Both the position numbers and the translations under genes were made by a program. A stretch of 64,000 nt of DNA. It comes from Chthoniobacter flavus. GTDB taxonomy: Bacteria > Verrucomicrobiota > Verrucomicrobiia > Chthoniobacterales > Chthoniobacteraceae. Positions 17,140 to 26,725 of the stretch are shown here, one piece after another; position 1 is the first letter of the stretch; each line of letters begins with the position of its first letter. The notes under the pieces were generated by a model that had not been told where the DNA came from, searched no databases, and saw nothing but the letters and a program-made list of their open reading frames with translations. The stretch lies in assembly GCA_945861435.1 (NCBI GenBank), contig CAMAUX010000012.1, positions 50,018-114,017 of the forward strand, read 5' to 3'.

Positions 17140-17985
17140 TCACGCCTTGAAATCCCGCGCACAAAACACCGCCACCCCAACAATCAGGAAGCTCGCATCC
17201 AAACCCAGCAGGTACGCGTACTCCTCCACCATCTTCGGCCAGGGCACGGGCGCACGGAACAGGTCGATCCATACACTCATGTGCGAGGTGATCATCCACC
17301 GCCGATAACTCTCAAAGTACGGCAGCAGGTGCAGGATCCAATCCACGAAGAAAACCGTCAGCGCAGCGATCGTGGCCGTCGCCGGTTTCACCCTCCAACA
17401 GGAAAACTGAAAGGCAAATGTCGTCAGCGTAAGCAGACTCAACCCAAGGCATGGCAACGCCGCCAGATAACGCCAAAGCCCCTCTCCCAAACCGTAAAAC
17501 GCCATGATCCCCTGCGCCGGAAACGCCGCAAACAATCCCCCGCCGCCAAGGCACAGCCATGCTCCACACAGCGCGGTCAGCCCGATGAAACCCACCAGCA
17601 CGAACGTGTAAACCACGCACGCCGCATACTTGATCCCCAGCACCCGCAGACGCGACACCGGCCTGCAAAGCGTCATGCGCATCGTCCCGTCCTCCACCTC
17701 CTTGGCAACCATGTCCCCGCCCACCAGCGCCAGAAACAAACCGCCCAGCAGAAACACCGTCGCCGACAACATAATCAAAGCCACGCTCAACCCGGAGAAA
17801 TACTCCTCAAACACACCACCCTCCCGCTCGATCGCACGCCGCATCCACTGCTGGCCGAGCGGCAACCGCCAGAGCACAAGAATCAGCAACTCCACGGCGA
17901 GAAAAACGCCAAACCCCAAGTGCGTGCGCCGCCGCGCAAACAGCTTCAAAAGCTCCCCCTGCATCTGGCGCGCAAGCAATCTCAC
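17140..17985 (-). CDS. ABC-2-type transporter permease
   Basis: A 281-residue membrane protein with about six hydrophobic helices. It has the ABC-2 permease arrangement: a cytoplasmic N-terminus (LLARQMQGELLKLFARRRTH), then membrane spans at about residues 25-45 and 70-92 and four more downstream. The motif KEVEDGTMRMTLCRPVSRLR after the second span is the usual amphipathic region after 'E-x-G-T' in ABC-2 permeases. Its start overlaps the stop of the ATPase gene by four bases (ATGA), so the two form an exporter. Substrate unknown. Confidence 0.9.
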   Translation of the reverse strand: MRLLARQMQGELLKLFARRRTHLGFGVFLAVELLILVLWRLPLGQQWMRRAIEREGGVFEEYFSGLSVALIMLSATVFLLGGLFLALVGGDMVAKEVEDGTMRMTLCRPVSRLRVLGIKYAACVVYTFVLVGFIGLTALCGAWLCLGGGGLFAAFPAQGIMAFYGLGEGLWRYLAALPCLGLSLLTLTTFAFQFSCWRVKPATATIAALTVFFVDWILHLLPYFESYRRWMITSHMSVWIDLFRAPVPWPKMVEEYAYLLGLDASFLIVGVAVFCARDFKA

Positions 17986-18923
17986 AACATCCGCGCCCCC
18001 TCAGCGCCCCCAGCACACCCCGCACCGCCCTCCGCCTCGGCGCCACGCGTGAGCTCCAGATACACCTGCTCCAAAGTGCGCCTCCGGAGCTCCACCGCCT
18101 GCACCCGTACGGAACCGTGCACCAGCGCCGCCACCACGTCCGCAGCCTCCACATCGGCGCCCATCCTCACCTCACCCGGTGCCAACACCTCCACCCCCGC
18201 CATCTTTCCAAGCACCACAACCGCCTGCCCCCAGTCCCCCACTTCCAGACGCAGCACCCGCTCGCCCGTCGCAAGCGAAGCCCACATCCCTTCGAACACC
18301 TTCCTCCCTCCGCACAGCACGGCGCCGTGCGTGCAGAGCAGCTCCACCTCGGTGAGCAGATGCGAACAGAAAACCACCGTCATCCCGCGCTCCCGATTCA
18401 GCCGCTGGAGCAGTGCCCTCATCTCCGCGATCCCCTCCGGATCAAGGCCGTTGGTGGGCTCATCGAGCAGAAGCAGTTCGCTCTCCGGCAACAGCGCCTG
18501 CGCCAACCCCAACCGCTGCCTCATTCCCTGACTGTACGCTCCGACCAAGTCGTGGATGCGCTTCTCAAGACCCACGAGCGCCACCACCTCACGCATCCGC
18601 TGGACCGGCACCACCGCCGAATAACTCGTGAAAATCTCAAGGTTCCGCCACCCGCTCAGGTACTCGTAAAACCGCGGCGCTTCGAACACCGCGCCCGTAC
18701 GCGCAAGCGCTCCAGCACGATCGCGCTGCACGGATACACCGCCGATGAACGCCTCACCCGCATCCGGATGCACCTGCCCCAGCACCACGCCAAGCGTCGT
18801 GCTCTTGCCCGCACCATTGTGCCCGAGCAGTCCGTAGACACTCCCGCGCGCCACCTCCAATGTCAGCCCATGCAGCGCAGGCCTCCCTGCAAAACTCTTG
18901 CGCACACCCTGCACCCTCAGCAT
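17982..18923 (-). CDS. ABC transporter ATP-binding protein
   Basis: A 313-residue ATPase partnered with the overlapping ABC-2 permease. The start giving MLRVQGVRKSFAG is chosen because it begins at the family's usual N-terminus. The longer frame adds 41 unrelated residues. Walker A GHNGAGKST is at 34-42. The signature is YSQGMRQRLGLAQAL (SQGM instead of LSGGQ, common in ABC-2 exporters), Walker B is LLLLDEPTNGLDPEG and the H-loop is FCSHLL. A C-terminal accessory part of about 90 residues follows. The organisation resembles the CcmA/NatA/bacitracin-type exporters. Confidence 0.93.
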   Translation of the reverse strand: MLRVQGVRKSFAGRPALHGLTLEVARGSVYGLLGHNGAGKSTTLGVVLGQVHPDAGEAFIGGVSVQRDRAGALARTGAVFEAPRFYEYLSGWRNLEIFTSYSAVVPVQRMREVVALVGLEKRIHDLVGAYSQGMRQRLGLAQALLPESELLLLDEPTNGLDPEGIAEMRALLQRLNRERGMTVVFCSHLLTEVELLCTHGAVLCGGRKVFEGMWASLATGERVLRLEVGDWGQAVVVLGKMAGVEVLAPGEVRMGADVEAADVVAALVHGSVRVQAVELRRRTLEQVYLELTRGAEAEGGAGCAGGAEGARML

Positions 18924-19095
18924 GGCGTACAACAGCGCACCTCCGGCTGCCAGGGGGAAGGGATTGCATTCATGGGGTGGAAACCAAATCCCGCGCTCAT
19001 CGCCACGCGGACCCAAATCCTCCGCCATCCGCCGATCCCCAGTCAACGCGCCTTTGCAACGCGCCTTTGCAATCTCCCCGTCGCCAAGTGCCAGC

Positions 19096-19638
19096 TCAGC
19101 GCCCCGTCAAAATCTGCAACTCCTTGGTCGCGTGCCCGTCCGCATACAGGATGTTCACCTTGTTTTCGCTGTAAGGATGGAAGGCCTCCTTGTCGCTGAG
19201 CAGCGGAATCTTCCCTCGCTCAAAGGACAACCGCAGAAAGTTCAGGTCCGCCAAAGGCTGCCCATTCAGCGCCACGTTCCAGAAGTAACTCGTCCCGCTC
19301 GCCGCCGCCAGACGCGGGTCCGCCGGGCACGCGAACACCCGCTCATCGCCCACATACGGTCCCAACACCACGTCCACCACAGGCTCCTCATCACTGCGCG
19401 ATGCACGCGCCCCGCGCAGCACCGGCATCACCTGCCCGTGATCTCCAAGATAACCATTGAGGCCGATCCCCAGCTGACGCAGATGCCCGAGGCACGCCGT
19501 CGAACGCCCCGTCTCCCCGAGCCGCCTGACCATCGGCACCCCCAACAGCGCAAGTGCCACCAGCACCACCACGACCACCATCAACTCCACCAGCGTGAAC
19601 CCCGCTCCTTTCCCGCACTCAATGCACACACGCTTCAT
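19096..19638 (-). CDS. Type II pseudopilin/prepilin-like protein
   Basis: A 180-residue protein with a class III prepilin leader. The short basic leader ends in GKGAG, and cleavage would precede FTLVELMVVVVVLVALALL. The methylated Phe and Glu5 are present. The C-terminal part contains RVFACPADPR and ends in NILYADGHATKEL, the 'H-x9-DG' type tail seen in many Verrucomicrobiota/Planctomycetota proteins of this kind. No secretion machinery genes are nearby; such orphan pseudopilins are numerous in these phyla. Its start overlaps the preceding gene's stop by four bases, so the two are co-translated. Confidence 0.88.
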   Translation of the reverse strand: MKRVCIECGKGAGFTLVELMVVVVVLVALALLGVPMVRRLGETGRSTACLGHLRQLGIGLNGYLGDHGQVMPVLRGARASRSDEEPVVDVVLGPYVGDERVFACPADPRLAAASGTSYFWNVALNGQPLADLNFLRLSFERGKIPLLSDKEAFHPYSENKVNILYADGHATKELQILTGR

Positions 19639-20207
19639 GGCGACCGATGGAGGTTCTTCTGCAACGCCTCTATCAAGGGCGCCACATCCATCTTCACCTC
19701 CACACTCGCATCCGCGTAAAACGCCTTGAACCCCTGCTCCACGATCTTGCGCGCGTTGTCGTCCAGTTCGGGTCCATTCCCCCCTGCACCCTCCTCGCGT
19801 CCCCGGCGCCGCATGTCCTCCAGCGCCTTGTCCACAAAGCGCCGCCGCTTCTCCGGCTCCATCCGATTCAGCGCCTCCATCAACTGCTTGAAACCAGAAG
19901 GCAGCGTGAGATCGAGGAAGCGCGCCTGTTCCTCAGCCGTCAGCTCCTTGAAAAAACCGGCCAGCCCACGCTCCATCCTCACCTCCCGTCTTTGCTCCCA
20001 TCCCATGCGGTTCAAGTCGCCGGCCACTTTCTCCAACACGCGTCCGCGCTCCGCGGCCGAGCGCTCTCCCAACGGATTCGCCTCCAAATACGTGCCCACG
20101 GACTCCGGCGTCGGCACGGCCTTTCTGGCAACACGGGTCACCCCTGCCACGCCGATCCAAACGCCACCCAAGAGCAGCAGCACCCACATCCAGGGAAAAC
20201 GCTTCAT
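19635..20207 (-). CDS. Membrane-anchored protein of unknown function upstream of the pseudopilin
   Basis: A 190-residue protein. An N-terminal hydrophobic segment (residues 5-23, WMWVLLLLGGVWIGVAGV) acts as an anchor. The rest is helical and highly charged, rich in Glu/Arg, with repeated motifs such as LTAEEQARFLDLTLPSGF and NRMEPEKRRRFVDKALEDM. The pattern resembles helical scaffold domains, but I recognise no named family. The four-base overlap with the pseudopilin gene indicates one transcript, so an accessory role to that pilin-like protein is plausible. Confidence 0.75.
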   Translation of the reverse strand: MKRFPWMWVLLLLGGVWIGVAGVTRVARKAVPTPESVGTYLEANPLGERSAAERGRVLEKVAGDLNRMGWEQRREVRMERGLAGFFKELTAEEQARFLDLTLPSGFKQLMEALNRMEPEKRRRFVDKALEDMRRRGREEGAGGNGPELDDNARKIVEQGFKAFYADASVEVKMDVAPLIEALQKNLHRSP

Positions 20208-20340
20208 ACAGAAGTCTCCGCCTCTATCCCACTGTCACTCCAAACGCCAGCCCCAACGCAGCGCTCGGACCCCGCATACGCCTTCGATGAAATGCCCATC
20301 TTGGAACCCACTTCCTGCAAATCAAAGACCCCCCCCGCCC

Positions 20341-21999
20341 TCAGTGCGGTCGAACCGGCGCCAGTTCAAGGATGCGCCCAGGGAGCCAGCCCGCACCCTC
20401 CTTGAAATTCGTGGGCCGGGTGTACTCCAACACCAGCACCCGCCCCGCACCGGCCGCCAGCACATCAATGGGCCTCCCCAAGGGCGCTAGCAAAGTCCTC
20501 GCACGCATCTGCCAGTTCCCGTCCGGTCGTTGCTCCATCCGGCACACCAACACGTCAAACCCCACGTCCACAGGAGCCGCCGGCGCACCAAGCAGATTCC
20601 CAAACCGCGTCATCACAAAACTGTTGCCCAACGGCTCTGGATATTCCGGCCCGCACCACAGCAGCCCTCCCGGACAGGAGTGCGCATCGAGTGTCGACAA
20701 CGGCGCGTCCGCAGAACCCCCGCCAGCCGGTCCCAGATTCACCACAGGGGCGCGAAACTTCACGCCCGCGGGCGCCGCCGGCGTATGCGGATACGGAAAG
20801 CCTTCGCGAGCCGGCCAGTCCGCAAACTGATACGGAAAACCGTAGTGCGCGCCTGGCACGATGAAATCCACCTCCTCAGGCGCGCTGTAATCGGGCCCAT
20901 TGCTCGCAGTGAAAAGGTTGCCAGCCCCGTCCCATGCAAATCCGTACGGATTGCGGATTCCGCGTGCGATCACCTCCACGCGGGGCTGCGCCGCTCCGGG
21001 ATCCACCCGCCAAAGGGCCGCAGTCAACTCCACCTCCCCGCCTTTGAAATAACCGGGCTTCTCGGTCGACTCCCCGGAGTCGGTGCGCGAACCACTGCTG
21101 ATGTACAGCATTCCATCGGGGCCAAACGCCATGTGGCTCACCCCATGATTCATCCCGCCGACCCCGTGCGGGTAGTTCGTCTTCAACCACTCCTTGAGTG
21201 GCGAAGCCCCTCCCTTGAAAGCGCCCTCCGTGCGCCACACCACCACCTCGTTCAGAAGCACGGGCTCCGCATCCACCTTGCGGTTGGTCACCACATACAA
21301 GCGTCCCTCCGCGTCCAGTGCCGCCCCGAGCGCCACACCCACTCCCGCCTGCGCGTAGTCCCCGGGCCGTACCAACGGCGTCAACGCCCCCGCAAGATCC
21401 AAAGCGAACACCGAGCCGTCCTGCCCCAACACATAAAACTCCCCTGCGCGCCCCACCAGTCGCGTGCAGAACTGCGGCAACTGCACCACCTCCCGCAAAC
21501 TCCAACCCTCCGGCGCTTGCGGGAGCGCTTGATATGCCCCGGCCTTCACCAGCGCCGCGTACGTTTTAAAGCGCGACTTCGCGCGAACAGCTGCCACCTC
21601 CCCCGCCGTAAATCCGGCCGCCGAGTTGCCCCAGGAGCTGCCCACAAAACTCAGCACGTCCGCCACCTCCCCATCATCGAGAACCTGCGCAGGCATCCCA
21701 TTCTCATACTCGCGCCCGTTCACCACCACACGCCCGGAAAGGCCCTCGCAAAGCGCGCGAATCACCTCCTCCCGCTTCTCCACAAGCCAGTCCGATCCCG
21801 CAAGCGGCGGATACACTGGTGGCGCACCCTGCCCCGAAGCTTGGTGACACAGCAGGCACTTCTCCGCGTAAATCTTCGCACCGCGCTCAGGCCCGCCCGG
21901 CACCGAGATCGACGGCGCTCCCTCTGCATTCACAAGGCCAACGGCGCTCACAAACCACGCCCCCATCAGCACGGCAAAACCCGATCCGGTGGGTTTCAT
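20341..21999 (-). CDS. Cytochrome c-linked glucose/sorbosone dehydrogenase-like protein
   Basis: A 552-residue exported redox enzyme. The start giving MKPTGSGFAVLMG precedes a signal peptide; upstream in-frame sequence belongs to the permease gene. A cytochrome c domain covers residues about 36-125 with the haem site CLLCH (48-52) and a likely Met ligand in GMPAQVLDD. From about residue 165 there is a six-bladed beta-propeller of the glucose/sorbosone dehydrogenase type (FCTRLVGRAGEFYVLGQDG, HMAFGPDGMLYISSGSRTD, IARGIRNPYGFAWD). PQQ would be the expected cofactor. Its start overlaps the stop of a GntP-type permease by four bases. This suggests periplasmic oxidation of an aldose coupled to uptake of the acid product. 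Confidence 0.87.
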   Translation of the reverse strand: MKPTGSGFAVLMGAWFVSAVGLVNAEGAPSISVPGGPERGAKIYAEKCLLCHQASGQGAPPVYPPLAGSDWLVEKREEVIRALCEGLSGRVVVNGREYENGMPAQVLDDGEVADVLSFVGSSWGNSAAGFTAGEVAAVRAKSRFKTYAALVKAGAYQALPQAPEGWSLREVVQLPQFCTRLVGRAGEFYVLGQDGSVFALDLAGALTPLVRPGDYAQAGVGVALGAALDAEGRLYVVTNRKVDAEPVLLNEVVVWRTEGAFKGGASPLKEWLKTNYPHGVGGMNHGVSHMAFGPDGMLYISSGSRTDSGESTEKPGYFKGGEVELTAALWRVDPGAAQPRVEVIARGIRNPYGFAWDGAGNLFTASNGPDYSAPEEVDFIVPGAHYGFPYQFADWPAREGFPYPHTPAAPAGVKFRAPVVNLGPAGGGSADAPLSTLDAHSCPGGLLWCGPEYPEPLGNSFVMTRFGNLLGAPAAPVDVGFDVLVCRMEQRPDGNWQMRARTLLAPLGRPIDVLAAGAGRVLVLEYTRPTNFKEGAGWLPGRILELAPVRPH

Positions 22000-23357
22000 A
22001 GGAAGAATGTCCGCTGAGCAAAGTCGGCCAGCAGAATGATCACGATCGACACCACCGCGATCCCCGTCTCCATCACCGTCCACGTGCGCAGCGTCTGGCT
22101 CACGCTCATCCCCACATACTCCTTCACGAACCAGAACCCAGAATCGTTCACGTGCGAAAGGATCAGCGAACCCGCCCCCATCGCCAGCACCATCAACTCC
22201 TTGTTCACCTCCGGATGCGCCACAAGGATCGGCTCCACCAATCCCGCCGCCATGGTGATCGCCACCGTGGCAGATCCCACCGCAATCCGAATCACCCCGG
22301 CGATCAACCACCCCAGAAGCAGCGGCGGAATCCCCGGACTCCAAAGCCCCGAGATCGCATCGCCCACACCGGAGACGGCCAGCACCTTGCTGAATCCCCC
22401 GCCCGCACCGATCACCAGAAGGATGTTCGCCGCTGGGCCCACGCACTGGTCACTGAACTTCAAGATCTGCGCGGCACTCAGCCCGCAGTGCGTCCCGAAA
22501 CTCCAAAAGGAAAAAAGCACCGCCGCCACCATCGCCACCAGCGGCGATCCAATGAGCCGCAGCACCTGGCAGAGAGGATCCTCGGGCGGCAGACAGAGTT
22601 CCGCCACCGTCGCCACCAACATCAACACCACCGGCAGCAACATCGTAAACAAGCTCAGCCCAAACCCGGGAGCACGCGGCGCTGCGGGCCTCGCCGTCGC
22701 CTCCGCTCCCAATCCCCCGATCTCCATCGGCACCTTCGGCGCAATCCACCGCGCCAGCAGCGGCCCCGTCACCAGCGCCGTCGGCACCCCAACCAGCAAC
22801 GACCAAAGGATCGTGCGTCCCGCGTCTGCGTTGATCTTCCCGATGGCCACCATCGGACCCGGATGCGGCGGTATGAGACCGTGCGCCACTGACAACCCGG
22901 CGAACATCGGCAGCGCCAACCTCAAAATCGGTGTCCCGGTCTGGCGCGCCAGCATGAAGGCGACGGGTCCGAGAAGAATCACCCCCACCCCGAAGAACAC
23001 GGAGATACCCACCACGAACGCCACCACCATCAGCGCATAATCGATACGGCTTGGTCCCAGCACCGACACCAGACGGTTGGCGATCACCTCCGCAGCCCCC
23101 GATTCCGCAAGCAGCTTTCCGAGCACCGTGCCCAATCCCACCACCATCGCGAGCGTGGCAAGCGTCGCCCCCACCCCCTCCTGAAACGTCGACGCAATCT
23201 TGAGCATCGGCATTCCAGAACCCACGCCCACCGCCACCGACGCCAGGATGAGCGCAACAAACGCGTTGCACTTAAATCGCACGATCAACAGCACCAAACC
23301 GAGAATCGAACACAGCGCAACCAGCAGAAGGCCGTTCGGAGAAAGCGTCGCGAGCAT
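21996..23357 (-). CDS. GntP-family gluconate/sugar-acid permease
   Basis: A 453-residue polytopic membrane protein, full length for the GntP family. Characteristic segments are LIPPHPGPMVAIGKINAD, FGVGVILLGPVAFMLA, GAGGGFSKVLAVSGVGDAI and LSHVNDSGFWFVKEY; the last is strongly conserved in gluconate permeases. It would take up gluconate or a related acid with protons. The first gene of a two-gene unit with the cytochrome/sugar dehydrogenase. I cannot tell gluconate from other acids such as idonate or fructuronate. Confidence 0.92.
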   Translation of the reverse strand: MLATLSPNGLLLVALCSILGLVLLIVRFKCNAFVALILASVAVGVGSGMPMLKIASTFQEGVGATLATLAMVVGLGTVLGKLLAESGAAEVIANRLVSVLGPSRIDYALMVVAFVVGISVFFGVGVILLGPVAFMLARQTGTPILRLALPMFAGLSVAHGLIPPHPGPMVAIGKINADAGRTILWSLLVGVPTALVTGPLLARWIAPKVPMEIGGLGAEATARPAAPRAPGFGLSLFTMLLPVVLMLVATVAELCLPPEDPLCQVLRLIGSPLVAMVAAVLFSFWSFGTHCGLSAAQILKFSDQCVGPAANILLVIGAGGGFSKVLAVSGVGDAISGLWSPGIPPLLLGWLIAGVIRIAVGSATVAITMAAGLVEPILVAHPEVNKELMVLAMGAGSLILSHVNDSGFWFVKEYVGMSVSQTLRTWTVMETGIAVVSIVIILLADFAQRTFFL

Positions 23358-23755
23358 GGGGGGGAAACAGTTTGGGGTGGTTGGGTTGATCCAGCGGTGA
23401 CGCCCGGCCCACAGCCGCTGCGCTCACACACTGCCCTGCACAACGTGGCAGGAGCCGCCATCCCTTGTCCAGAATGGCACTTGGTTCACAAAGCTTATCG
23501 TCCCGGCCAATGAACCCGCCACACCCGCATCCCGCACGCACGGGAGTCCGCTGGATCTCGGCGACCACAGCCCCAACGCGGCCAAACGAAACAGACTCGC
23601 CCTTCACGCGCCCCGCAATACTCGGGGCCGCGGCTGCTCTTGGAGGCTTCTCGCATTGGCCCCATCCCAGATACTCAAGCAGACAGGCGCGATCCAATGG
23701 AGGAGGACACCAGCCCCCCGCACCATCCACTTGCCCACTCGCCCACTCGCCCCGC
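23358..23755. other. Intergenic region upstream of gntP with an octamer repeat
   Basis: No coding region or RNA recognised in 398 bases. Just 5 bases 3' of tpiA (23727-23750) there are three copies of an 8-bp unit, CCACTTGC/CCACTCGC. The gntP promoter must lie here, but no clear -35/-10 pair is visible. Confidence 0.5.
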
Positions 23756-24514
23756 TTAGAGGGCGTGCTTGACGATCTCCACGAAGCCGCGCGCCTCAAG
23801 ACTGGCTCCGCCCACAAGCGCACCATCAATGTCCGGCTGGCTCATCAACTCGGCCGTGTTCGCCGGTTTCACACTGCCACCGTACTGGATGCGCACCTTG
23901 TCCGCGACCGCCTTGCCCGCCATCGTCTCAAGATGCGCTCGGATGAACGCATGCGCCGCCTGCGCCTGTTCTGGCGAGGCCGTGCGCCCCGTCCCAATGG
24001 CCCAGACGGGTTCATACGCGATGATCACCTCCTCGAACTCCTTTGCACTCAGGTCCGCAAGACTGCCGGAGAGTTGGGTGGAAAGCACCGACTCCACACG
24101 GCCGGCGTCGCGCTCATCCAAGGTCTCGCCCACGCACACGATGGGCTTGAGCACCGCCGCCAGCGCCGCCTTGGTCTTGCGGTTTACCACCGCATCCGTC
24201 TCCCCAAAGAGGCTGCGGCGTTCGCTGTGGCCAAGCACCACGTAGCGCACAAAGAGCTCGCGCAGCATGTCGGCGCTGACCTCGCCCGTGTACGCGCCAG
24301 GCTTCTCCCAGTGCATGTTCTGGGCGCCCAAACGCACGTTGGAAACGTCCGAAAGCACCTCCGACACCTTCGCCAGCGCCGTGAACGGGGGGCAGATCAC
24401 CACGTCCACCCGCTTCTCCTCCCCGAGTTCCAGCAGAAATGTGTCAAGGAAGGTCACCGCCTCAGAGACGGTCTTGTTCATCTTCCAGTTCGCAGCGATG
24501 ATTTTCTTACGCAT
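23756..24514 (-). CDS. tpiA: Triose-phosphate isomerase
   Basis: A 252-residue TIM, normal length. It interconverts dihydroxyacetone phosphate and glyceraldehyde 3-phosphate in the cytoplasm. Catalytic landmarks are all present: NWKMNK near residue 10 (Lys), VLGHSERR (His), and AYEPVWAIGTGRTAS (the general base Glu and start of the flexible loop). IQYGGSVKP and DGALVGGASLE form the phosphate-binding end. It lies 14 bases downstream of pgk in a glycolytic pair. Secure. Confidence 0.98.
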   Translation of the reverse strand: MRKKIIAANWKMNKTVSEAVTFLDTFLLELGEEKRVDVVICPPFTALAKVSEVLSDVSNVRLGAQNMHWEKPGAYTGEVSADMLRELFVRYVVLGHSERRSLFGETDAVVNRKTKAALAAVLKPIVCVGETLDERDAGRVESVLSTQLSGSLADLSAKEFEEVIIAYEPVWAIGTGRTASPEQAQAAHAFIRAHLETMAGKAVADKVRIQYGGSVKPANTAELMSQPDIDGALVGGASLEARGFVEIVKHAL

Positions 24515-24528
24515 GGAAATATCCCGTT

Positions 24529-25737
24529 TTACTTCTCGTTGAGCGCCGCCACCCCGGGCAGCACCTTCCCTTCAAGCAACTCCAGCGACGCCCCACCCCC
24601 GGTGGAAATGAACGTCATCCGGTCCGCCAACCCAAACTGCTTCACAGCCGTCACGGAATCGCCCCCGCCAATGATCGACACCGCACCGCTCGCAGCCACA
24701 GCCTCCGCCAACCCGCGCGTGCCCTTGGCAAAAGGCGGCAGTTCAAACACGCCCACCGGTCCGTTCCAGAGAATCGTCCCCGCCTTCGCAATCTCCTCAC
24801 TGTAAAGCGTGATGGTCTGCGGCCCAATGTCCACGGCCTCCCATCCCTCGCTGATCCCGTTCTCCTTGGAAAGCAGCGGGGTCGCACGCGGCTGCGCAGT
24901 CGCGCTGAATTCCTGCGTCTCCAGGTTGTCCACCGGCAGCAGGAACTTCACCCCCTTCTCCTTCGCCAGCGCAAGGATCTCCAGTGCCAGATCCACCTTG
25001 TCCGCCTCCACACGGCTCTTGCCCGTCCCAATCCCCAGCGCCCGGTAAAATGTGTACGCCATCGCGCCACCCACAAGGAACACATCGGCCCGCTTCATCA
25101 GCGCCTTGATGACGCCGATCTTGTCGGAAACCTTCGATCCCCCAAGGATCACCAAGAAGGGACGCGCGGGTTTCTCCAACTCGCCCTCCAAATACTGCAA
25201 TTCCTTCTCCATCAGCAGCCCCATCGCGGCGCGCCCCACAAAGCGCGCGATGCCAGCCGTCGACGCATGCGCCCGGTGTGCGGCTCCGAAGGCGTCGTTC
25301 ACAAACACGTCCCCGAGTTGGGCCAGCGCCTGCGAGAACCCCTCCCCGTTCGCCTCCTCCTCGGCATGAAAACGCACGTTCTCCAGCAGCAGCACATCCC
25401 CGTCACGCATCTGCGCGATGAGCTGTGCGGGCACATCCCCCGTCGTTTCCTCGCTGAAGAGAACGGAATGCTGGAGGAGCCCCTGCAGGTGCTCGGCCAC
25501 CGGCCGCAACGTGTACTTGAGATTGCGCTCACCCTTGGGCCGCCCGAAGTGGGCCATCAGGATCACCTTCGCCCCCTTCTCACGCAGCAGGCCGATGGTC
25601 GGAAGACTCTCCCGGATGCGCGTGTCGTCGGTGATGCGCGTCGCGCCCTCGTGCTCCTCGGTGGGTACGTTGAAATCCACCCGCACAACCACACGCTTGC
25701 CAGCCACCTCAATGTCTCGAACTGAAAGCTTTGCCAT
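24529..25737 (-). CDS. pgk: Phosphoglycerate kinase
   Basis: A 402-residue PGK, full length. It transfers phosphate between 1,3-bisphosphoglycerate and ADP. Conserved parts: VVVRVDFNVPTEE (substrate site), LMAHFGRPKG, DVFVNDAFGAAHRAHAST (hinge), ILGGSKVSDKIGV, WNGPVGVFE and the nucleotide-site sequence SIIGGGDSVTAV followed by FISTGGGASLELLEG. A GGGAAAAA stretch provides a modest ribosome-binding site. It is the first gene of the pgk-tpiA unit. gap is not in the window. Confidence 0.98.
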   Translation of the reverse strand: MAKLSVRDIEVAGKRVVVRVDFNVPTEEHEGATRITDDTRIRESLPTIGLLREKGAKVILMAHFGRPKGERNLKYTLRPVAEHLQGLLQHSVLFSEETTGDVPAQLIAQMRDGDVLLLENVRFHAEEEANGEGFSQALAQLGDVFVNDAFGAAHRAHASTAGIARFVGRAAMGLLMEKELQYLEGELEKPARPFLVILGGSKVSDKIGVIKALMKRADVFLVGGAMAYTFYRALGIGTGKSRVEADKVDLALEILALAKEKGVKFLLPVDNLETQEFSATAQPRATPLLSKENGISEGWEAVDIGPQTITLYSEEIAKAGTILWNGPVGVFELPPFAKGTRGLAEAVAASGAVSIIGGGDSVTAVKQFGLADRMTFISTGGGASLELLEGKVLPGVAALNEK

Positions 25738-25882
25738 AGATTTTTCCCTTGATTCGGAGCCGGCAAGTCAAGCCCCCCCACCGCCCAAAACACAAGCACT
25801 TTGCCCGAAATCCTGATCCCTCCACCGTGCCCCCCCCGGATTGTCATCCCGTCCCCTCCCGGCTTGCAGCATCCGCACCTCC

Positions 25883-26653
25883 ATGTATCCCAGCGCCATG
25901 ACCGCGCCACGCACCCCCGCCGAGGCCTTCTTCCTGCATGCCACCGACGCCGCCCAATGGCTGGAACTCTTCGATCACCTTCCCTCCATCTACCTCTTCG
26001 TCAAAGACACCCACCACCGGTTCATGCGCGTCAACCGCGCCATGTGCGATCTGCACGGCTGCGCCCACGAGCACCAGATGCTGGGACGCACCGACGACGA
26101 TTTCCACCCACCCGCACTCGCAGTCCAGTACCTCGCCGAGGATCGCGAAGTCTTCTCCACCGGACGCCCCACGGCCGAGCGCCCATGGCTGGTTCCCGAC
26201 GCCGACGGCACCCCGCAGTGGTACCTCAGCAGCAAGCGCCCCGTTCGCGACACCTCCGGAAAACTCATCGGCCTGGTCGGCGTCATGCGCCCCTACGCGG
26301 GCGCCGAAGATCTGCCGGGCCAATCCCACCGGCTCACCCCCGCTCTGCAACACGTCCTCGCCCATTATGCGGATCCCCTCCCCATGCGCGATGTCGCGAG
26401 CAAGGCGCACCTTTCTCTCAGCCAATTCCAACGCGAGTTCCGACGCCTCTTCGGAATTCCTCCCGGCGAATACCTCACACGCGTGCGCCTTCTTATGGCA
26501 CGCAGGCTTCTGGAACGAACCCAGCGGCTCATCGCTACCATCGCGATGGAAACCGGATTTTACGACCAAAGCCACTTCACACGCACCTTCCGCCGCGCCA
26601 CAGGGCTGAGTCCGCGCGAACACCGCCTGCGCTTCACCCGTGGCCAACGTTGA
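25883..26653 (+). CDS. PAS-domain AraC-family transcriptional regulator
   Basis: A 256-residue regulator. Residues about 20-120 form a PAS domain (LFDHLPSIYLFVKDTHHRFMRVNRAM ... GKLIGLVGVMRPY, shown here as separate blocks of one domain), likely sensing a small ligand or redox state in the cytoplasm. Residues about 150-253 carry two AraC-type helix-turn-helix motifs (MRDVASKAHLSLSQFQREFR and IATIAMETGFYDQSHFTRTF). No Shine-Dalgarno distinguishes the ATGs at 25883 and 25898, so the start is approximate. It is divergent from pgk and convergent with the beta-helix gene. Its target is unknown; nearby sugar genes are candidates. Confidence 0.87.
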   Translation: MYPSAMTAPRTPAEAFFLHATDAAQWLELFDHLPSIYLFVKDTHHRFMRVNRAMCDLHGCAHEHQMLGRTDDDFHPPALAVQYLAEDREVFSTGRPTAERPWLVPDADGTPQWYLSSKRPVRDTSGKLIGLVGVMRPYAGAEDLPGQSHRLTPALQHVLAHYADPLPMRDVASKAHLSLSQFQREFRRLFGIPPGEYLTRVRLLMARRLLERTQRLIATIAMETGFYDQSHFTRTFRRATGLSPREHRLRFTRGQR

Positions 26654-26725
26654 GTGGTTGAGTGCCGCGAACTCAGCCCCCCCCAGAACCCCTCAACGAG
26701 CATCGCACGAAATCCACACCGCTTC

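Noticed and set aside
23272..23829. A 185-codon minus-strand frame between gntP and tpiA
   Set aside because: It overlaps the ends of both neighbours and encodes a Cys/Trp/Arg mixture with no start signal.
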